Source of the DNA: Algoriphagus limi
GTDB taxonomy: Bacteria > Bacteroidota > Bacteroidia > Cytophagales > Cyclobacteriaceae
Length of the DNA stretch: 64,000 nt
Reading direction: 5' to 3'
Assembly (NCBI RefSeq): GCF_024919275.1
Contig: NZ_JANWGH010000001.1
Coordinates: 1,682,296-1,746,295 of the forward strand
Shown here: positions 1-12,752 of the stretch, piece by piece
Layout of the letters: the number at the start of each line of letters is the position of its first letter
How positions within the stretch are numbered: position 1 is the stretch's first letter
Translations under genes and position numbers: made by a program
Notes under the pieces: model-generated
Seen by the model: only the letters and a program-made list of their open reading frames with translations
Databases searched by the model: none
What the model was told of the DNA's origin: nothing

Positions 1-1136
1 ATTTTGCCAATGCAGGTTATACCACATTTGGAACAGGAAAATGGCATAATGAGAAGGAAGCTTTTGAGGCTAGTTTTCAACAAGCCAATAATGTATACTT
101 GGGGGGAATGGCAAATCATTACGAGGTAGACCTACGGAATTATGGTCCAGATGGAAAGCTGGGAGAATCCACCAAAAAAGGCTATTCCACTGAAATTTTT
201 GCTCAATCTGCCATTGACTTTATTCAATCACAAAAAGAAAGCAGTGATCCCTTTTTCTGCTATGTTGCCTTCACTGTTCCACACGATCCTTACTCGCCCG
301 AGGCAAATTACATCAACTACTACCCTGATGGCTCGCTTCCATTGCCGGGGAATTATATGCCCTACCATCCATTCGAATTCGATCATTTGACTGTTCGGGA
401 TGAAAATCTGACTGGTTGGCCTCGAAAGCCCGAAGTGATTCAAATGATTTTGTCAGATTATTATGCCTTGATCACACATTTGGATACACAGGTTGCCAAA
501 ATTCTTGATGCGCTTCGGGAAAGCGGAAAATTGGAAAATACAATTATTGTCTATACTGCCGACAATGGATTAGCAGTAGGAAGTCATGGGCTTTTGGGGA
601 AACAAAGCCTTTATGAGCATAGCATGAAAGTTCCTTTAATCATAAAAGGGCCAGGTATTCCTTCCAATCAGGAATTGGATGCTTTTGCTTACATCCACGA
701 CCTATATCCCACCTTGGCCGATTTAGCGGGATTACCTCCAAGAGAGGATGTGGATGGAAAAAGCCTTGTTCCCGTGATTCATGGAGAAAAAGAATCGGTC
801 AGAGATGCACTTTTCACCGCCTATAGAAATACAGTTCGCGCGATTAGAACTGACAAGTGGAAACTGATTCGATACCCTGAACGAGACCACACGCAATTGT
901 TTGATTTGGAACATGATCCTTTGGAGATCAATAATCTGGCTGAAAACCCAAACTTCTCGGAAGAAAAATCCCGATTGATTTCTTTGCTTCAAGAAAATCA
1001 AAAGGCCGTGGGAGATACAGTTTCTTTTACCGCTGCTGTAATCAAACCCATGGCTTATGATCCTGACACACTCAAGCGGAAACCAGACCAATGGCAACCT
1101 GAATACACTCTGAGGCGATATTTTGAAAAGGAATAA
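1..1136 (+). CDS. Sulfatase (family S1), 3' part only
   Basis: The frame is open from base 3 and ends at TAA 1134-1136, so about 377 C-terminal residues are visible and the 5' end lies outside the window. The internal ATG at 99 is not the true start, because sulfatase sequence continues upstream of it: GTGKWH is at visible residues 10-15. A second family block, DNG...GSHGLLGK...YEH, begins near residue 187. These are metal- and sulfate-site motifs of the alkaline-phosphatase-fold sulfatases, which hydrolyse sulfate esters. The formylglycine site (C/S-x-P-S-R) would be upstream, so activity cannot be confirmed. The closest downstream genes look unrelated. The substrate is unknown; a sulfated polysaccharide is plausible for a marine-type Bacteroidota. 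Confidence 0.9.
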   Translation, partial: FANAGYTTFGTGKWHNEKEAFEASFQQANNVYLGGMANHYEVDLRNYGPDGKLGESTKKGYSTEIFAQSAIDFIQSQKESSDPFFCYVAFTVPHDPYSPEANYINYYPDGSLPLPGNYMPYHPFEFDHLTVRDENLTGWPRKPEVIQMILSDYYALITHLDTQVAKILDALRESGKLENTIIVYTADNGLAVGSHGLLGKQSLYEHSMKVPLIIKGPGIPSNQELDAFAYIHDLYPTLADLAGLPPREDVDGKSLVPVIHGEKESVRDALFTAYRNTVRAIRTDKWKLIRYPERDHTQLFDLEHDPLEINNLAENPNFSEEKSRLISLLQENQKAVGDTVSFTAAVIKPMAYDPDTLKRKPDQWQPEYTLRRYFEKE

Positions 1137-1252
1137 ATTTCTTCTCGAATTACTGGATTAATTTATTTACCTACAGCCATTTGCTGATGAATATCATAGG
1201 ATTTTAGCTATAAAAGATTTTCATTTCATAGTGAACAAAAACCTGAAAAGCT

Positions 1253-1915
1253 ATGAAGGAGATCTTAAATATCAGGTTGACAGATGTGGTAGTGGAAGGG
1301 GAATTAGCTGTCCCCGATCAATCCAAAGCCTTGGTATTATTTGCCCATGGAAGCGGAAGTGGAAGGTTTAGTCCTCGCAATAATTTTATAGCTCAATTTC
1401 TGAATAAAAACAGGATCGCTACATTTCTGTTTGACCTGACTACTACACAGGAAAAAGAGAAAGGAGAATTCAATATTTCTCTATTTGCAGATCGGTTGAT
1501 TCAATTAAGTAAGTCACTTCATTCTAATCCAAAGGTGGCCAAACTCCCCATTTTTTACTTTGGAGGAAGCACGGGAGCTACAATAGCAGTGGCTGCGGCT
1601 GCCCAGTTGAAACCCCTAATCTCTGGAGTGATTTCACGAGGTGGAAGGTTGGATTATGCGGTGGATTACATTCCGGAAGTGATCTGCCCGATGCTTTGGC
1701 TAGTTGGCAGTTTGGACCAGGAAGTACTCAGGATAAACAAGGCTTGTTACAAGCATTTCCCAGAAAGAAATGATTTGAAGATAATTTCTGGAGCAGGACA
1801 CCTTTTCGAAGAACCGGGAAAACTCGAACAGGTAGCGGAGGAAACCAAGGATTGGATATTCAAGGTGCTTCAGGGTAAACCAAATTCGAGTAAGGATAAA
1901 GAAATGTATTTCTAA
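1253..1915 (+). CDS. Dienelactone-hydrolase-like alpha/beta hydrolase
   Basis: A 220-residue protein without a signal peptide, so probably cytoplasmic. An alpha/beta-hydrolase triad can be read: nucleophile elbow GGSTG (Ser106), Asp155 in GSLDQ and His183 in GAGHLF, with an oxyanion-type HGSGSG near 32-37. This matches the dienelactone hydrolase/prolyl-oligopeptidase-like small hydrolases; the substrate is not predictable. It starts at ATG 1253 and is followed 11 bases later by a phosphoribosyltransferase gene. In other bacteria a phosphoribosyltransferase and a DLH-type domain can be fused in one protein, so the adjacency here is likely functional. That is family knowledge plus inference; no substrate link is shown. 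Confidence 0.8.
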   Translation: MKEILNIRLTDVVVEGELAVPDQSKALVLFAHGSGSGRFSPRNNFIAQFLNKNRIATFLFDLTTTQEKEKGEFNISLFADRLIQLSKSLHSNPKVAKLPIFYFGGSTGATIAVAAAAQLKPLISGVISRGGRLDYAVDYIPEVICPMLWLVGSLDQEVLRINKACYKHFPERNDLKIISGAGHLFEEPGKLEQVAEETKDWIFKVLQGKPNSSKDKEMYF

Positions 1916-1926
1916 ATCTCAAGGCG

Positions 1927-2568
1927 ATGTTTAAGGACCGAAAAGATGCCGGAATTAAGCTAGGAGAAGCATTACTCTCTTATCAAAAAGACAAGCCGAT
2001 TGTCATTGGAATTCCACGCGGTGGTATCGAAACGGCATACTATGTAGCTCAAAGACTTCATGCAGAAATGATCCCTATTATCTCAAGAAAATTGGGTCAT
2101 CCCCAGCAACCTGAATTTGCCATGGGCGCTATTGCAGAGGATGGAAGTTATTATTTATCTCCTTGGGCAAAATCAGAAATAAGTGCACAAGATTTAGAAT
2201 CTGTAAAAAACAAAGAACGAGAAGAAATCAAGAGAAGGGTCCAATTGCTTCGACACGGAAAACCCATTCCACCCATGAAAGACAGAACAGTGATTGTGGT
2301 GGACGATGGAATAGCTACCGGTTCGACGCTTTTTGCCACTCTGGAATTATGCGAGAAACAACAACCCAAAAAGCTAATTGTAGCTGCTCCTATCTCAGGA
2401 AGAGAAGCTGCTCAGCAACTTGAAAATATGGCAGATGAAGTCTTGATTTTAGAGATTCCGGATGATTTCCGGGCGGTGTCTCAGGGATACGAAAGGTTTT
2501 CAAATCTCAATGACGAGGAAACCTTGGAATTCATGAGAAAATATGAGCAAGAGTATGGATCCCAGTAA
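1927..2568 (+). CDS. Phosphoribosyltransferase family protein
   Basis: A 213-residue type I phosphoribosyltransferase-fold protein. The PRPP-binding loop VIVVDDGIATGST is at residues 122-134, and a PPi-loop-like IGIPRGG lies at 27-33. Such proteins bind PRPP or phosphoribosyl compounds, but many members of this particular group (seen beside DLH-type hydrolases) have no known substrate, so no specific purine or pyrimidine salvage role is assigned. It lies 11 bases after the hydrolase gene, and its last 26 bases overlap the next ORF in another frame, suggesting one transcript with translational coupling. No signal peptide, so cytoplasmic. Confidence 0.85.
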   Translation: MFKDRKDAGIKLGEALLSYQKDKPIVIGIPRGGIETAYYVAQRLHAEMIPIISRKLGHPQQPEFAMGAIAEDGSYYLSPWAKSEISAQDLESVKNKEREEIKRRVQLLRHGKPIPPMKDRTVIVVDDGIATGSTLFATLELCEKQQPKKLIVAAPISGREAAQQLENMADEVLILEIPDDFRAVSQGYERFSNLNDEETLEFMRKYEQEYGSQ

Positions 2569-3061
2569 TCAGGATGAATATTATCCTTGGGACCAACATG
2601 AAAAAACACGAAAAAATAGAGAAATGGAAACTCTCAATCCCCAAAAAGCAGCGATGTGGATAGACCAAAGTCATGCATTATTGGTTGGTTATTTACCTAA
2701 CCATCCATTTGTGGTAGAAGAAATCGAATCTCCTATCGAAAATCAAGTAAGATTTGAAGGAGAGACTAGTGACAAAACTCGATTTATGAATTCCCAAGGC
2801 GGGCCTTCCAACAATGAAAACAAGAAAAATAATCAGGACAGGGACCGATTAAATAAATACTTCAAGGAGCTGGAAAAAAAAGTGTCAGGAATCGAAGAAT
2901 TATTATTGGTAGGACCAGGAATCATAAAAGCGCAGTTCTTCAAACAAATTCGGGATAATAAGAAATTTATCACGATGAAAATATTGATGAAGGATGCAGA
3001 AAAAATGAGTTATAACCAGTTTTTGGAAATGGTCAAAGTCCATTTTGCTACAAACAACTGA
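2543..3061 (+). CDS. eRF1-domain-like (baeRF-type) small protein
   Basis: A 172-residue hydrophilic protein. After a charged, probably disordered N-terminus it has AMWIDQSHALLVGY near 37-50, a Lys/Asn-rich linker, and a C-terminal block with the pattern LNKYFKEL...EELLLVGPGIIKAQF...I...DKMSYNQF-like. This layout resembles the bacterial proteins related to domain 3 of archaeal/eukaryotic release factor eRF1 (baeRF or host-attachment-like families); I recognise the pattern but cannot run a profile search. ATG 2543 overlaps the preceding gene; Met5 (2555) or Met28 are alternative starts, and the conserved part begins after Met28. Probably the last gene of the hydrolase-phosphoribosyltransferase operon. 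Function unknown; a link to ribosomes is inference. Confidence 0.6.
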   Translation: MSKSMDPSNQDEYYPWDQHEKTRKNREMETLNPQKAAMWIDQSHALLVGYLPNHPFVVEEIESPIENQVRFEGETSDKTRFMNSQGGPSNNENKKNNQDRDRLNKYFKELEKKVSGIEELLLVGPGIIKAQFFKQIRDNKKFITMKILMKDAEKMSYNQFLEMVKVHFATNN

Positions 3062-3067
3062 TTTCCT

Positions 3068-4810
3068 TCAACACGGAAAACTCTTATCCTTAAAAGATTT
3101 GATTCCGGGATAAAGCATTTGTTCTCTTCCCGAATCTATTCGAAAAACAGTTAAACCCTTCACTCCCTCTTTCCAAGCTTGAAGATAGATTTCCCCAATT
3201 TCTTCCGGCTTGGTGGTGAAGGGCAGGTTTATGGTTTTTGACACAGCATTGTCTGTAAACTTTTGAAAGGCAACCTGATGCTTCAGATGCCAAACTGGAT
3301 CAATTTCAGTAGCAGTCAATAGAATTGCTTTGTCCTTTTCACTCAATTCATGACAATCAGTGGAAGTCCCATCTTGGACGATTTTTTGTTTTAATTCTTC
3401 TGAGAGTATTCCTTTTTCTTTCAAAAAATTCAAGACTTGAGGCTGAATAGTTTGTAAAGTTTCTTCTCCCAAAACATTTCTCCTTTCGAAAGCCAATGCA
3501 AATAATGGCTCAATTGAAGAAGAAGTATTGGCAATCAAAGAAATGGTACCCGTCGGCGCAATACTCGTCAAGGTAGCATTCCGAATTGGTATGTCAGGGG
3601 CAAAAATACTTCCTTCCCAATTTGGAAAATTTCCTCTTTTCTTAGCCAATTCTTGTGAAGCGCGATGACTTTTTTCATTGATAAATTGCATCAATTCCTC
3701 TCCTAAGTCTACCGCTTCCTGACTTGCATATGGAATCTCCAGTTTGATTAAAAAGTCAGCCCAGCCCATCACTCCCAAACCGATTTTTCGGTTTGCAAGT
3801 GTAGCTTTTTTGATTTTTGAATTGGGGAAATGATTGACCTCAATCACATTATCCAAAAATCGGACAGCTTGAGGAATGATTTCTTCCAACCTATCCCAAT
3901 CGGGCAAATGCTTTCCTTTTTTCGACCTGACAAAATGGTTGAGATTAATCGAACCCAGATTGCAGGACTCGTAGGGCAAAAGCGGAACTTCACCACAGGG
4001 ATTGGTTGCTTGAATTTCACCTTGACTTGGAGTGGGATTTTTTGAATTGATGGTATCCAAAAAGATAACTCCGGGGTTTCCTGATTCCCATGCTCTAAAT
4101 ATTAGCTCCTCCCAAATTGCCTTTGGAGAAACCTGATTGATAACCTTCTTAGTACGGGGATTAATAAGAATCCAGGGTTTATCGGTTTCGAGGTACTCCA
4201 TAAACTGGTTCGTAATCCCTACCGATAAGTTGAAGTGTCGGACTCGGTTTTCTTTGGATCCCAATCTCAAAAACTCAAAAATATCGGGATGGTCAACATT
4301 CAAAATCCCCATGTTTGCGCCTAGACGTTTTCCACCTTGCTTGACATGATCGCTGGAAAAATTAAAGAGCTCTAAAAAAGAAACTGGTCCTGATGATGTT
4401 CCTCCATGCCTGCTTACTCGATCTCCTTTGGGTCTCAATTTTGAGAAATTAAAGCCAGTTCCTCCACCCTTTTGCTGAACCAATGCAGCAAGCTTCAGAG
4501 TATCAAAAATACCACTCAAACTATCCCGAATCGGCAAAACAAAACAGGCACTCAATTGTCCATATCCTGTTCCCGCATTCATCAGCGTTGTTGAATTGGG
4601 GAGAAAATCCAATTCGGACATCAACTTAAAAAACTCCCTCTCCCAATAATCGGCATCTTTCTGATTTCCCCATTTCAATTCTGCACTTGCCACCGTTTTG
4701 GCAACTCGACGAAACATCTCTTCCGGTGTCTCAATGACCTTTCCGGAATGATCTTGAACCAAGTACCGCTCCTCCAATACCCGAATCGCATTTTCGCTGA
4801 GCTGCTTCAT
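3068..4810 (-). CDS. nrdJ: Adenosylcobalamin-dependent ribonucleotide reductase (class II)
   Basis: Reduces ribonucleotides to deoxyribonucleotides with B12 as radical source. The ATG at 4810 (MKQLSEN) is chosen over the longer frame, which adds 11 unlikely residues; the product is 580 residues. Seen: Cys89 in LSACF (first redox cysteine), the substrate loop NSTTLMNAG just before it, the KGGGTG loop, and NPCGE at 270-274 with the radical Cys272 and Glu274, followed by Cys283. An oligopeptide rich in PTGT (IAPTGT) lies further on. The protein ends in a lone Cys (FPC) rather than an obvious C-terminal CxxC, so the re-reduction cysteine pair may be incomplete or differ. I saw no cobalamin riboswitch in the 224 bases upstream. 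No activator or small-subunit gene is adjacent, as expected for class II. Confidence 0.92.
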   Translation of the reverse strand: MKQLSENAIRVLEERYLVQDHSGKVIETPEEMFRRVAKTVASAELKWGNQKDADYWEREFFKLMSELDFLPNSTTLMNAGTGYGQLSACFVLPIRDSLSGIFDTLKLAALVQQKGGGTGFNFSKLRPKGDRVSRHGGTSSGPVSFLELFNFSSDHVKQGGKRLGANMGILNVDHPDIFEFLRLGSKENRVRHFNLSVGITNQFMEYLETDKPWILINPRTKKVINQVSPKAIWEELIFRAWESGNPGVIFLDTINSKNPTPSQGEIQATNPCGEVPLLPYESCNLGSINLNHFVRSKKGKHLPDWDRLEEIIPQAVRFLDNVIEVNHFPNSKIKKATLANRKIGLGVMGWADFLIKLEIPYASQEAVDLGEELMQFINEKSHRASQELAKKRGNFPNWEGSIFAPDIPIRNATLTSIAPTGTISLIANTSSSIEPLFALAFERRNVLGEETLQTIQPQVLNFLKEKGILSEELKQKIVQDGTSTDCHELSEKDKAILLTATEIDPVWHLKHQVAFQKFTDNAVSKTINLPFTTKPEEIGEIYLQAWKEGVKGLTVFRIDSGREQMLYPGIKSFKDKSFPC

Positions 4811-4904
4811 GTGAATTGAGATGCAATACTGGAATTTACCCAATTACGGTGGCTTTTCCTTTTTTGGGAATGAAAAAGAGGCTATCTAAAAACTCCAAGG
4901 CTCC

Positions 4905-4930
4905 GTCATCGCGAGTGAAGCGAAGCGATC
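4905..4930. repeat. Short GC-rich palindromic intergenic repeat (REP-like)
   Basis: Between nrdJ and the GH97 gene, the bases from GTCATCGCGAG to GAAGCGATC stand out from the AT-rich surroundings. ATCGC at 4909-4913 pairs with GCGAT at 4925-4929. The string resembles the GTCATTGCGAG...AAGCAATC-type dispersed repeats of Bacteroidota intergenic DNA. A degenerate piece (GACGCGAGCGAC) may occur near 13589. One copy cannot prove dispersal. Confidence 0.4.
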
Positions 4931-5034
4931 TAAATGTCGATTTAAACAAAATCAGTTTGGTTTCCCACCTCTAAGGAGAGTAATCTACATTTCTTTCAAC
5001 TTGACGAAAGTCTTTCGAAACAGCCCCTACCAGA

Positions 5035-8725
<3,691 letters not shown>

Positions 8726-8737
8726 ACCTTTTTAAAG

Positions 8738-9925
8738 ATGCAGTCTCTTTGGAAATTTCTAGCACTCGGTATTTTAATTATATCCACTAAAACCATGGCT
8801 CAATCTCAAGTTAACTATGACGAAAGTAAGGTTCCTGCCCTTCATCTGCCTTCACTTTTTATTAGCGAAAAAGGAGAGGTTATCGATTCTCGTGAGAAAT
8901 GGGAGGCTATTCGAAAACCCGAGATTTTTAGGCTATTTCAAACAGAGGTATATGGTCAAATCCCTAAAGATTTTGACGAGGTAAGTTTCGAAGTCACCAA
9001 AAGTTCAAATCATCAATTTGACTTGATCGCCAACCTTGAGGAGGTTGATATTAAAATCCGGCGGGGAGAGAACACGCACATCATGAGACTGAATGTTTTT
9101 TTACCCAAAGAAATGGATGAGCCTGCCCCTATAATTTTGCTCATAAACCATAGACAAAAAGCAGAAGATGGTTCACTGGCGGAAGAGGGCTATTGGCCTG
9201 TGGCCGAATTGATCCAAAAGGGATTTGCCACAGCTTCATTTCATGCAGAGACAGTGGCACCAGATGATATCAAAAGGTTCTCCGATGGCATTTTGACTAA
9301 CCTTTATCCTGAGCAGCAGGATAAGAAAGATGGACTAAAAGCCCTCGGTGCATGGGGATGGGGAGCTATGAGAGCAATGGATTATTTTGAGCAGCATGAG
9401 GCAATCAATGCAAAAAAATCCGTTTTGGTAGGACATTCCAGGTCTGGAAAATCTGCCCTTTGGACATCTGCCAATGATCCACGCTGGGCGATCACCTATG
9501 CTAATGAGTCAGGCTGCGGTGGAGCAGCTCTTTCAAAAAGAAAATTTGGAGAAACAGTTGAGATAATTAATAATGCTTTTCCACATTGGTTTGCAGAAAA
9601 TTTCAAAAAATACAATGATGCCGAAGAATCACTTCCCCTAGATCAGCACATGCTTCCAGCTTTGATTGCTCCGAGGGCCGTCTATTTTGCAAGTTCAAAG
9701 GACGATCAATGGGCCGATCCCAAAGGTGAATATCTTAGTCTTCAAATAGGAAGCCAGGTTTTTTCAAGGATTTATGACCGGGAAAGTCCATTCAAAACTT
9801 CATTTGAAGAACTCAAAGGCACGGTCCACTCCAAAACTCTAGGATACCATATCAGGGAAGGAGAACATGGTCTTACGTGGGAGGACTGGAGTATTTTCTT
9901 GGAATTTGTTGAACAAATATGGTAG
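8738..9925 (+). CDS. CE15-like (glucuronoyl esterase family) hydrolase
   Basis: A 395-residue secreted protein with signal peptide ending near TKTMAQ. The alpha/beta-hydrolase nucleophile motif is VGHSRSGKSAL (Ser about 234), close to the CE15 consensus GCSRxGK but with His in place of the Cys. ESGCGGAALSKR follows, a block typical of bacterial CE15 enzymes, then FPHWF and a likely catalytic His in GEHGLTWEDW (about 377). Bacterial CE15 enzymes cleave esters of (4-O-methyl-)glucuronic acid, for example lignin-xylan links or methyl esters; the actual substrate here is unknown. Probably co-transcribed with the PhoPQ-related gene 12 bases upstream. Confidence 0.82.
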   Translation: MQSLWKFLALGILIISTKTMAQSQVNYDESKVPALHLPSLFISEKGEVIDSREKWEAIRKPEIFRLFQTEVYGQIPKDFDEVSFEVTKSSNHQFDLIANLEEVDIKIRRGENTHIMRLNVFLPKEMDEPAPIILLINHRQKAEDGSLAEEGYWPVAELIQKGFATASFHAETVAPDDIKRFSDGILTNLYPEQQDKKDGLKALGAWGWGAMRAMDYFEQHEAINAKKSVLVGHSRSGKSALWTSANDPRWAITYANESGCGGAALSKRKFGETVEIINNAFPHWFAENFKKYNDAEESLPLDQHMLPALIAPRAVYFASSKDDQWADPKGEYLSLQIGSQVFSRIYDRESPFKTSFEELKGTVHSKTLGYHIREGEHGLTWEDWSIFLEFVEQIW

Positions 9926-10076
9926 CCAATTCTAAATAGACTAGATAATTTTTATCATTTCGAAATGAAATAAAGGGATTCTCATAAACCATTTAAATTA
10001 TAAAGTTTCAGAAATTAAGAAGGAGGAATTATCTTAAGAATTCAATCAAAATGACTCTTAAACCCTAATAACATCA

Positions 10077-11546
10077 ATGATGAAAAAACCCGAAAATCCC
10101 AATTCTGGACAGTCCAGAAGAGAATTCATAAAAAATGCAGCCATTGCTTCATCTTTTTTTATCGTACCACGAAATGTCCTTGGCGGTGTAGGCTTTATTG
10201 CTCCATCTGATCAACTGGTACTTGCGGCGATAGGTTCAGGTGGAAAAGGGGCCAGTGATATAGAATTAGCTTCCGTAGGAGGAAGAGAGCGAGTGGCTGC
10301 ACTTTGTGACGTGGATTTTTCTGGCTCTGCCAAACGATCTGTAGAGCGATTCCCTACAGCAAAGCTTTATGCTGACTACCGGGAAATGTTGGATAAGGAA
10401 AAAGATATTGATGCAGTGACTATTTCCACTCCGGACCATGTACATGGACCTGCAGCAAAATACGCCATGGAGCGAGGAAAGCATGTCTATGTACAAAAGC
10501 CAATGACGCACAATATTCGAGAGGCACGCATGCTTACCGAAATGGCACGCACACAAAAAGTAGTCACCCAAATGGGAAATCAGGGTGGATCTAATCCCCT
10601 TTTAAAATTAATACAACAGTGGATTGATGAGGATAAAATCGGAGCGGTTTCCAAAGTGCAAATTTGGACAAATCGTCCTGTTTGGCCTCAAGGAGGAGCT
10701 TTTCCAAAAGCTGATCCAAGTTCCAAACCAGATGCCCTTGATTGGGATCTTTGGTTAGGGCCTGCGCCTGAAATCCCATATACTCCCGACCTCCACCCAT
10801 TCAATTGGAGAGGATGGTGGGATTATGGAACAGGAGCCTTGGGAGATGTAGGATGTCACTTAATTGATATTCCTTTCAGAACATTAGGACTTCATTATCC
10901 AAAAGATGCAGAATGTAGCGTAGGCTCTGTATTCAGTCAGATGTGGACTCCAGATTATCATCCGGAAGGTTGTCCAGCATCTTCTTTCATAACCCTGCAT
11001 TTTGACGCAACCAGCAAGAGCAAATCACCAATCGAAATGACTTGGATGGATGGAGGAATTCGTCCAGCGCACCCGGATATTATCCCTGCAAATGACGATA
11101 TCGGAGGAGCAAACTCTGCAAATGGGGTTTTAATCATCGGAGAAAAGGGAATCATTTCCACCAACATCAATGACTCTTCGCCTTTGATGCCAAAGCTGTA
11201 TTTGAACGACGGTACAAAAGAAGAAGGCCCACAAAGCGAAGAAGGATTCGAGCGGGAATATGGCCATCAGCGACTTTGGGTGGAAGCATGTAAGGCCGGG
11301 TTCAATTCACCAGAGCACCAAGGACTCACTTCATCCTTCGATTATGCAGGCCCAATGACCGAGACTGTGTTGATGGGTAACTTGGCGATCAGAAGCTACA
11401 TGCTCCGAAGAGAAAATGCTCGGGGACGTCAGGAATTCTTTGCACGGAAAAAACTCCTTTGGGATGGTGAAAACATGCGAATCACCAACTTGGAAGAAGC
11501 AAATCAGTTTGTTGGAAGACAATACCGACAAGGCTTTGAAGTGTAA
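10077..11546 (+). CDS. Tat-exported Gfo/Idh/MocA family oxidoreductase
   Basis: A 489-residue NAD(P)-dependent sugar oxidoreductase-type protein. Residues 12-40 form a Tat-like signal (SRREF followed by a hydrophobic stretch), so export to the periplasm is expected, as for many Bacteroidota members. A Rossmann region follows (LAAIGSGGKG near 48) and then STPDHVHGPAA. The family EKP motif appears as VQKPMTHN, with Gln for Glu, a variant common in the exported subgroup. The C-terminal half is the alpha/beta substrate domain with a GCHLIDIPF motif. Two ATGs are in tandem at 10077 and 10080. Substrate unknown; the preceding hydrolases suggest a sugar derivative. Confidence 0.88.
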   Translation: MMKKPENPNSGQSRREFIKNAAIASSFFIVPRNVLGGVGFIAPSDQLVLAAIGSGGKGASDIELASVGGRERVAALCDVDFSGSAKRSVERFPTAKLYADYREMLDKEKDIDAVTISTPDHVHGPAAKYAMERGKHVYVQKPMTHNIREARMLTEMARTQKVVTQMGNQGGSNPLLKLIQQWIDEDKIGAVSKVQIWTNRPVWPQGGAFPKADPSSKPDALDWDLWLGPAPEIPYTPDLHPFNWRGWWDYGTGALGDVGCHLIDIPFRTLGLHYPKDAECSVGSVFSQMWTPDYHPEGCPASSFITLHFDATSKSKSPIEMTWMDGGIRPAHPDIIPANDDIGGANSANGVLIIGEKGIISTNINDSSPLMPKLYLNDGTKEEGPQSEEGFEREYGHQRLWVEACKAGFNSPEHQGLTSSFDYAGPMTETVLMGNLAIRSYMLRRENARGRQEFFARKKLLWDGENMRITNLEEANQFVGRQYRQGFEV

Positions 11547-11627
11547 TTCAGAGGTGGCAGTTTTCAGTTAGCAGTAGGCAAACTATTTATCTTGAAAGCT
11601 TCCAATGCATACAACTCAATTAGTTGG

Positions 11628-11652
11628 ACCGTGGGTGGAAACGCTCACGGTT
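11628..11652. repeat. GC-rich hairpin between oxidoreductase and dehydrogenase genes
   Basis: ACCGTG at 11628-11633 pairs with CACGGT at 11647-11652 around a GAAA-containing loop. It is followed by a T-rich stretch (TTCTTTTGTGTTTTTTT), so it may terminate the 10077 gene. The sequence also resembles the CCGTGGG-type palindrome at 19738, so it could be a degenerate dispersed element. Confidence 0.4.
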
Positions 11653-11696
11653 CTTTTGTGTTTTTTTGAGAGATTTAAAATCTAAAACTTCAACCG

Positions 11697-12734
11697 ATGA
11701 AAGCCCTTCTTGTCGAATCCTTCCAGAATAACCCAAAAATCACTCAAGTTCCCGACCCTATCGCACCCGAAGACGGAGTAGTTTTAAAAGTTAAGGCCAC
11801 AGGTTTATGTCGAAGTGATTGGCATGGTTGGATGGGGCATGACTCGGACATCAAATTACCACATGTTCCGGGACATGAATTTGCCGGAGAAATCGTAGAG
11901 GTCGGAAAGGAAGTAAAAAACTGGAAAATCGGAGAGCGAGTGACCGTCCCTTTTGTTTGTGCCTGTGGCATTTGCCCAACCTGTCAAAGCGGAAATCAGC
12001 AAATATGTGACAATCAATTTCAGCCCGGATTTACACATTGGGGCTCTTTTGCTGAATATGTAGCTGTTTATCGAGCAGACACCAATCTGGTTGCCCTGCC
12101 TGATTCAGTTAGTTTTGAGTCAGCTGCAAGTTTGGGATGCCGCTTTGCCACTTCCTTTAGAGCCATCGTTGCTCAAGGTCAGGTAAAAGGAGGAGAATGG
12201 GTGGCTATTCACGGTTGTGGCGGAGTCGGCCTTTCTGCCATTATGATTGCCTCAGCATTAGGGGCAAAAGTGATTGCGGTTGATATTTCTGAAGCAAAAC
12301 TAAACCTAGCCCAAGCTGCTGGAGCATCCATCCTACTCAATGGAAAATTGGGAGATATTCCTTCCAAAATTCAAGAACTAACAAAAGGCGGAGTTCATGT
12401 ATCTGTAGATGCACTTGGGAGCAGAATCACCTGTGCAAATTCTATTTCAAGTTTGCGAAAAAGAGGCAAACATATTCAAGTTGGCTTGATGGCAGGAACA
12501 GAAGAAAACCCTCCTATCCCCATGCATTTAGTAATTGCGAAAGAACTGGAAATTCTAGGAAGTCATGGGATGCAAGCGTATGCTTATGAAGATTTGATGC
12601 GAATGATTATTGCAGGTAAATTGGATCCAGAAAAACTTATCGGTAAAACAATCAGCTTGGAGGATGCCGTGGATGAACTTCCCCGAATGGATGAATTTCG
12701 GGATTCAGGCATGTCCATGATCAATCGACTTTAA
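11697..12734 (+). CDS. Zinc-dependent alcohol dehydrogenase family protein
   Basis: A 345-residue medium-chain dehydrogenase/reductase. Catalytic zinc ligands are Cys38 (GLCRSDWH) and His60-Glu61 (GHEF). Structural zinc cysteines follow the C-x2-C-x2-C-x7-C pattern at 90, 93, 96 and 104. The coenzyme loop GCGGVGLS starts near 174, and a following VDIS suggests NAD binding. All key residues are present, so an active cytoplasmic NAD-dependent alcohol or polyol dehydrogenase is expected; the substrate is unknown. It follows a 150-base gap containing a hairpin, so it is probably transcribed separately from the oxidoreductase gene. The small membrane protein gene starts 18 bases after its stop. 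Confidence 0.9.
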   Translation: MKALLVESFQNNPKITQVPDPIAPEDGVVLKVKATGLCRSDWHGWMGHDSDIKLPHVPGHEFAGEIVEVGKEVKNWKIGERVTVPFVCACGICPTCQSGNQQICDNQFQPGFTHWGSFAEYVAVYRADTNLVALPDSVSFESAASLGCRFATSFRAIVAQGQVKGGEWVAIHGCGGVGLSAIMIASALGAKVIAVDISEAKLNLAQAAGASILLNGKLGDIPSKIQELTKGGVHVSVDALGSRITCANSISSLRKRGKHIQVGLMAGTEENPPIPMHLVIAKELEILGSHGMQAYAYEDLMRMIIAGKLDPEKLIGKTISLEDAVDELPRMDEFRDSGMSMINRL

Positions 12735-12752
12735 ACTAGGGTATCAAAAATT

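Noticed and set aside
4811..5034. Possible cobalamin riboswitch upstream of the B12-dependent reductase
   Set aside because: No B12-box-like or conserved stem sequences recognised; only a short GC-rich repeat is present.
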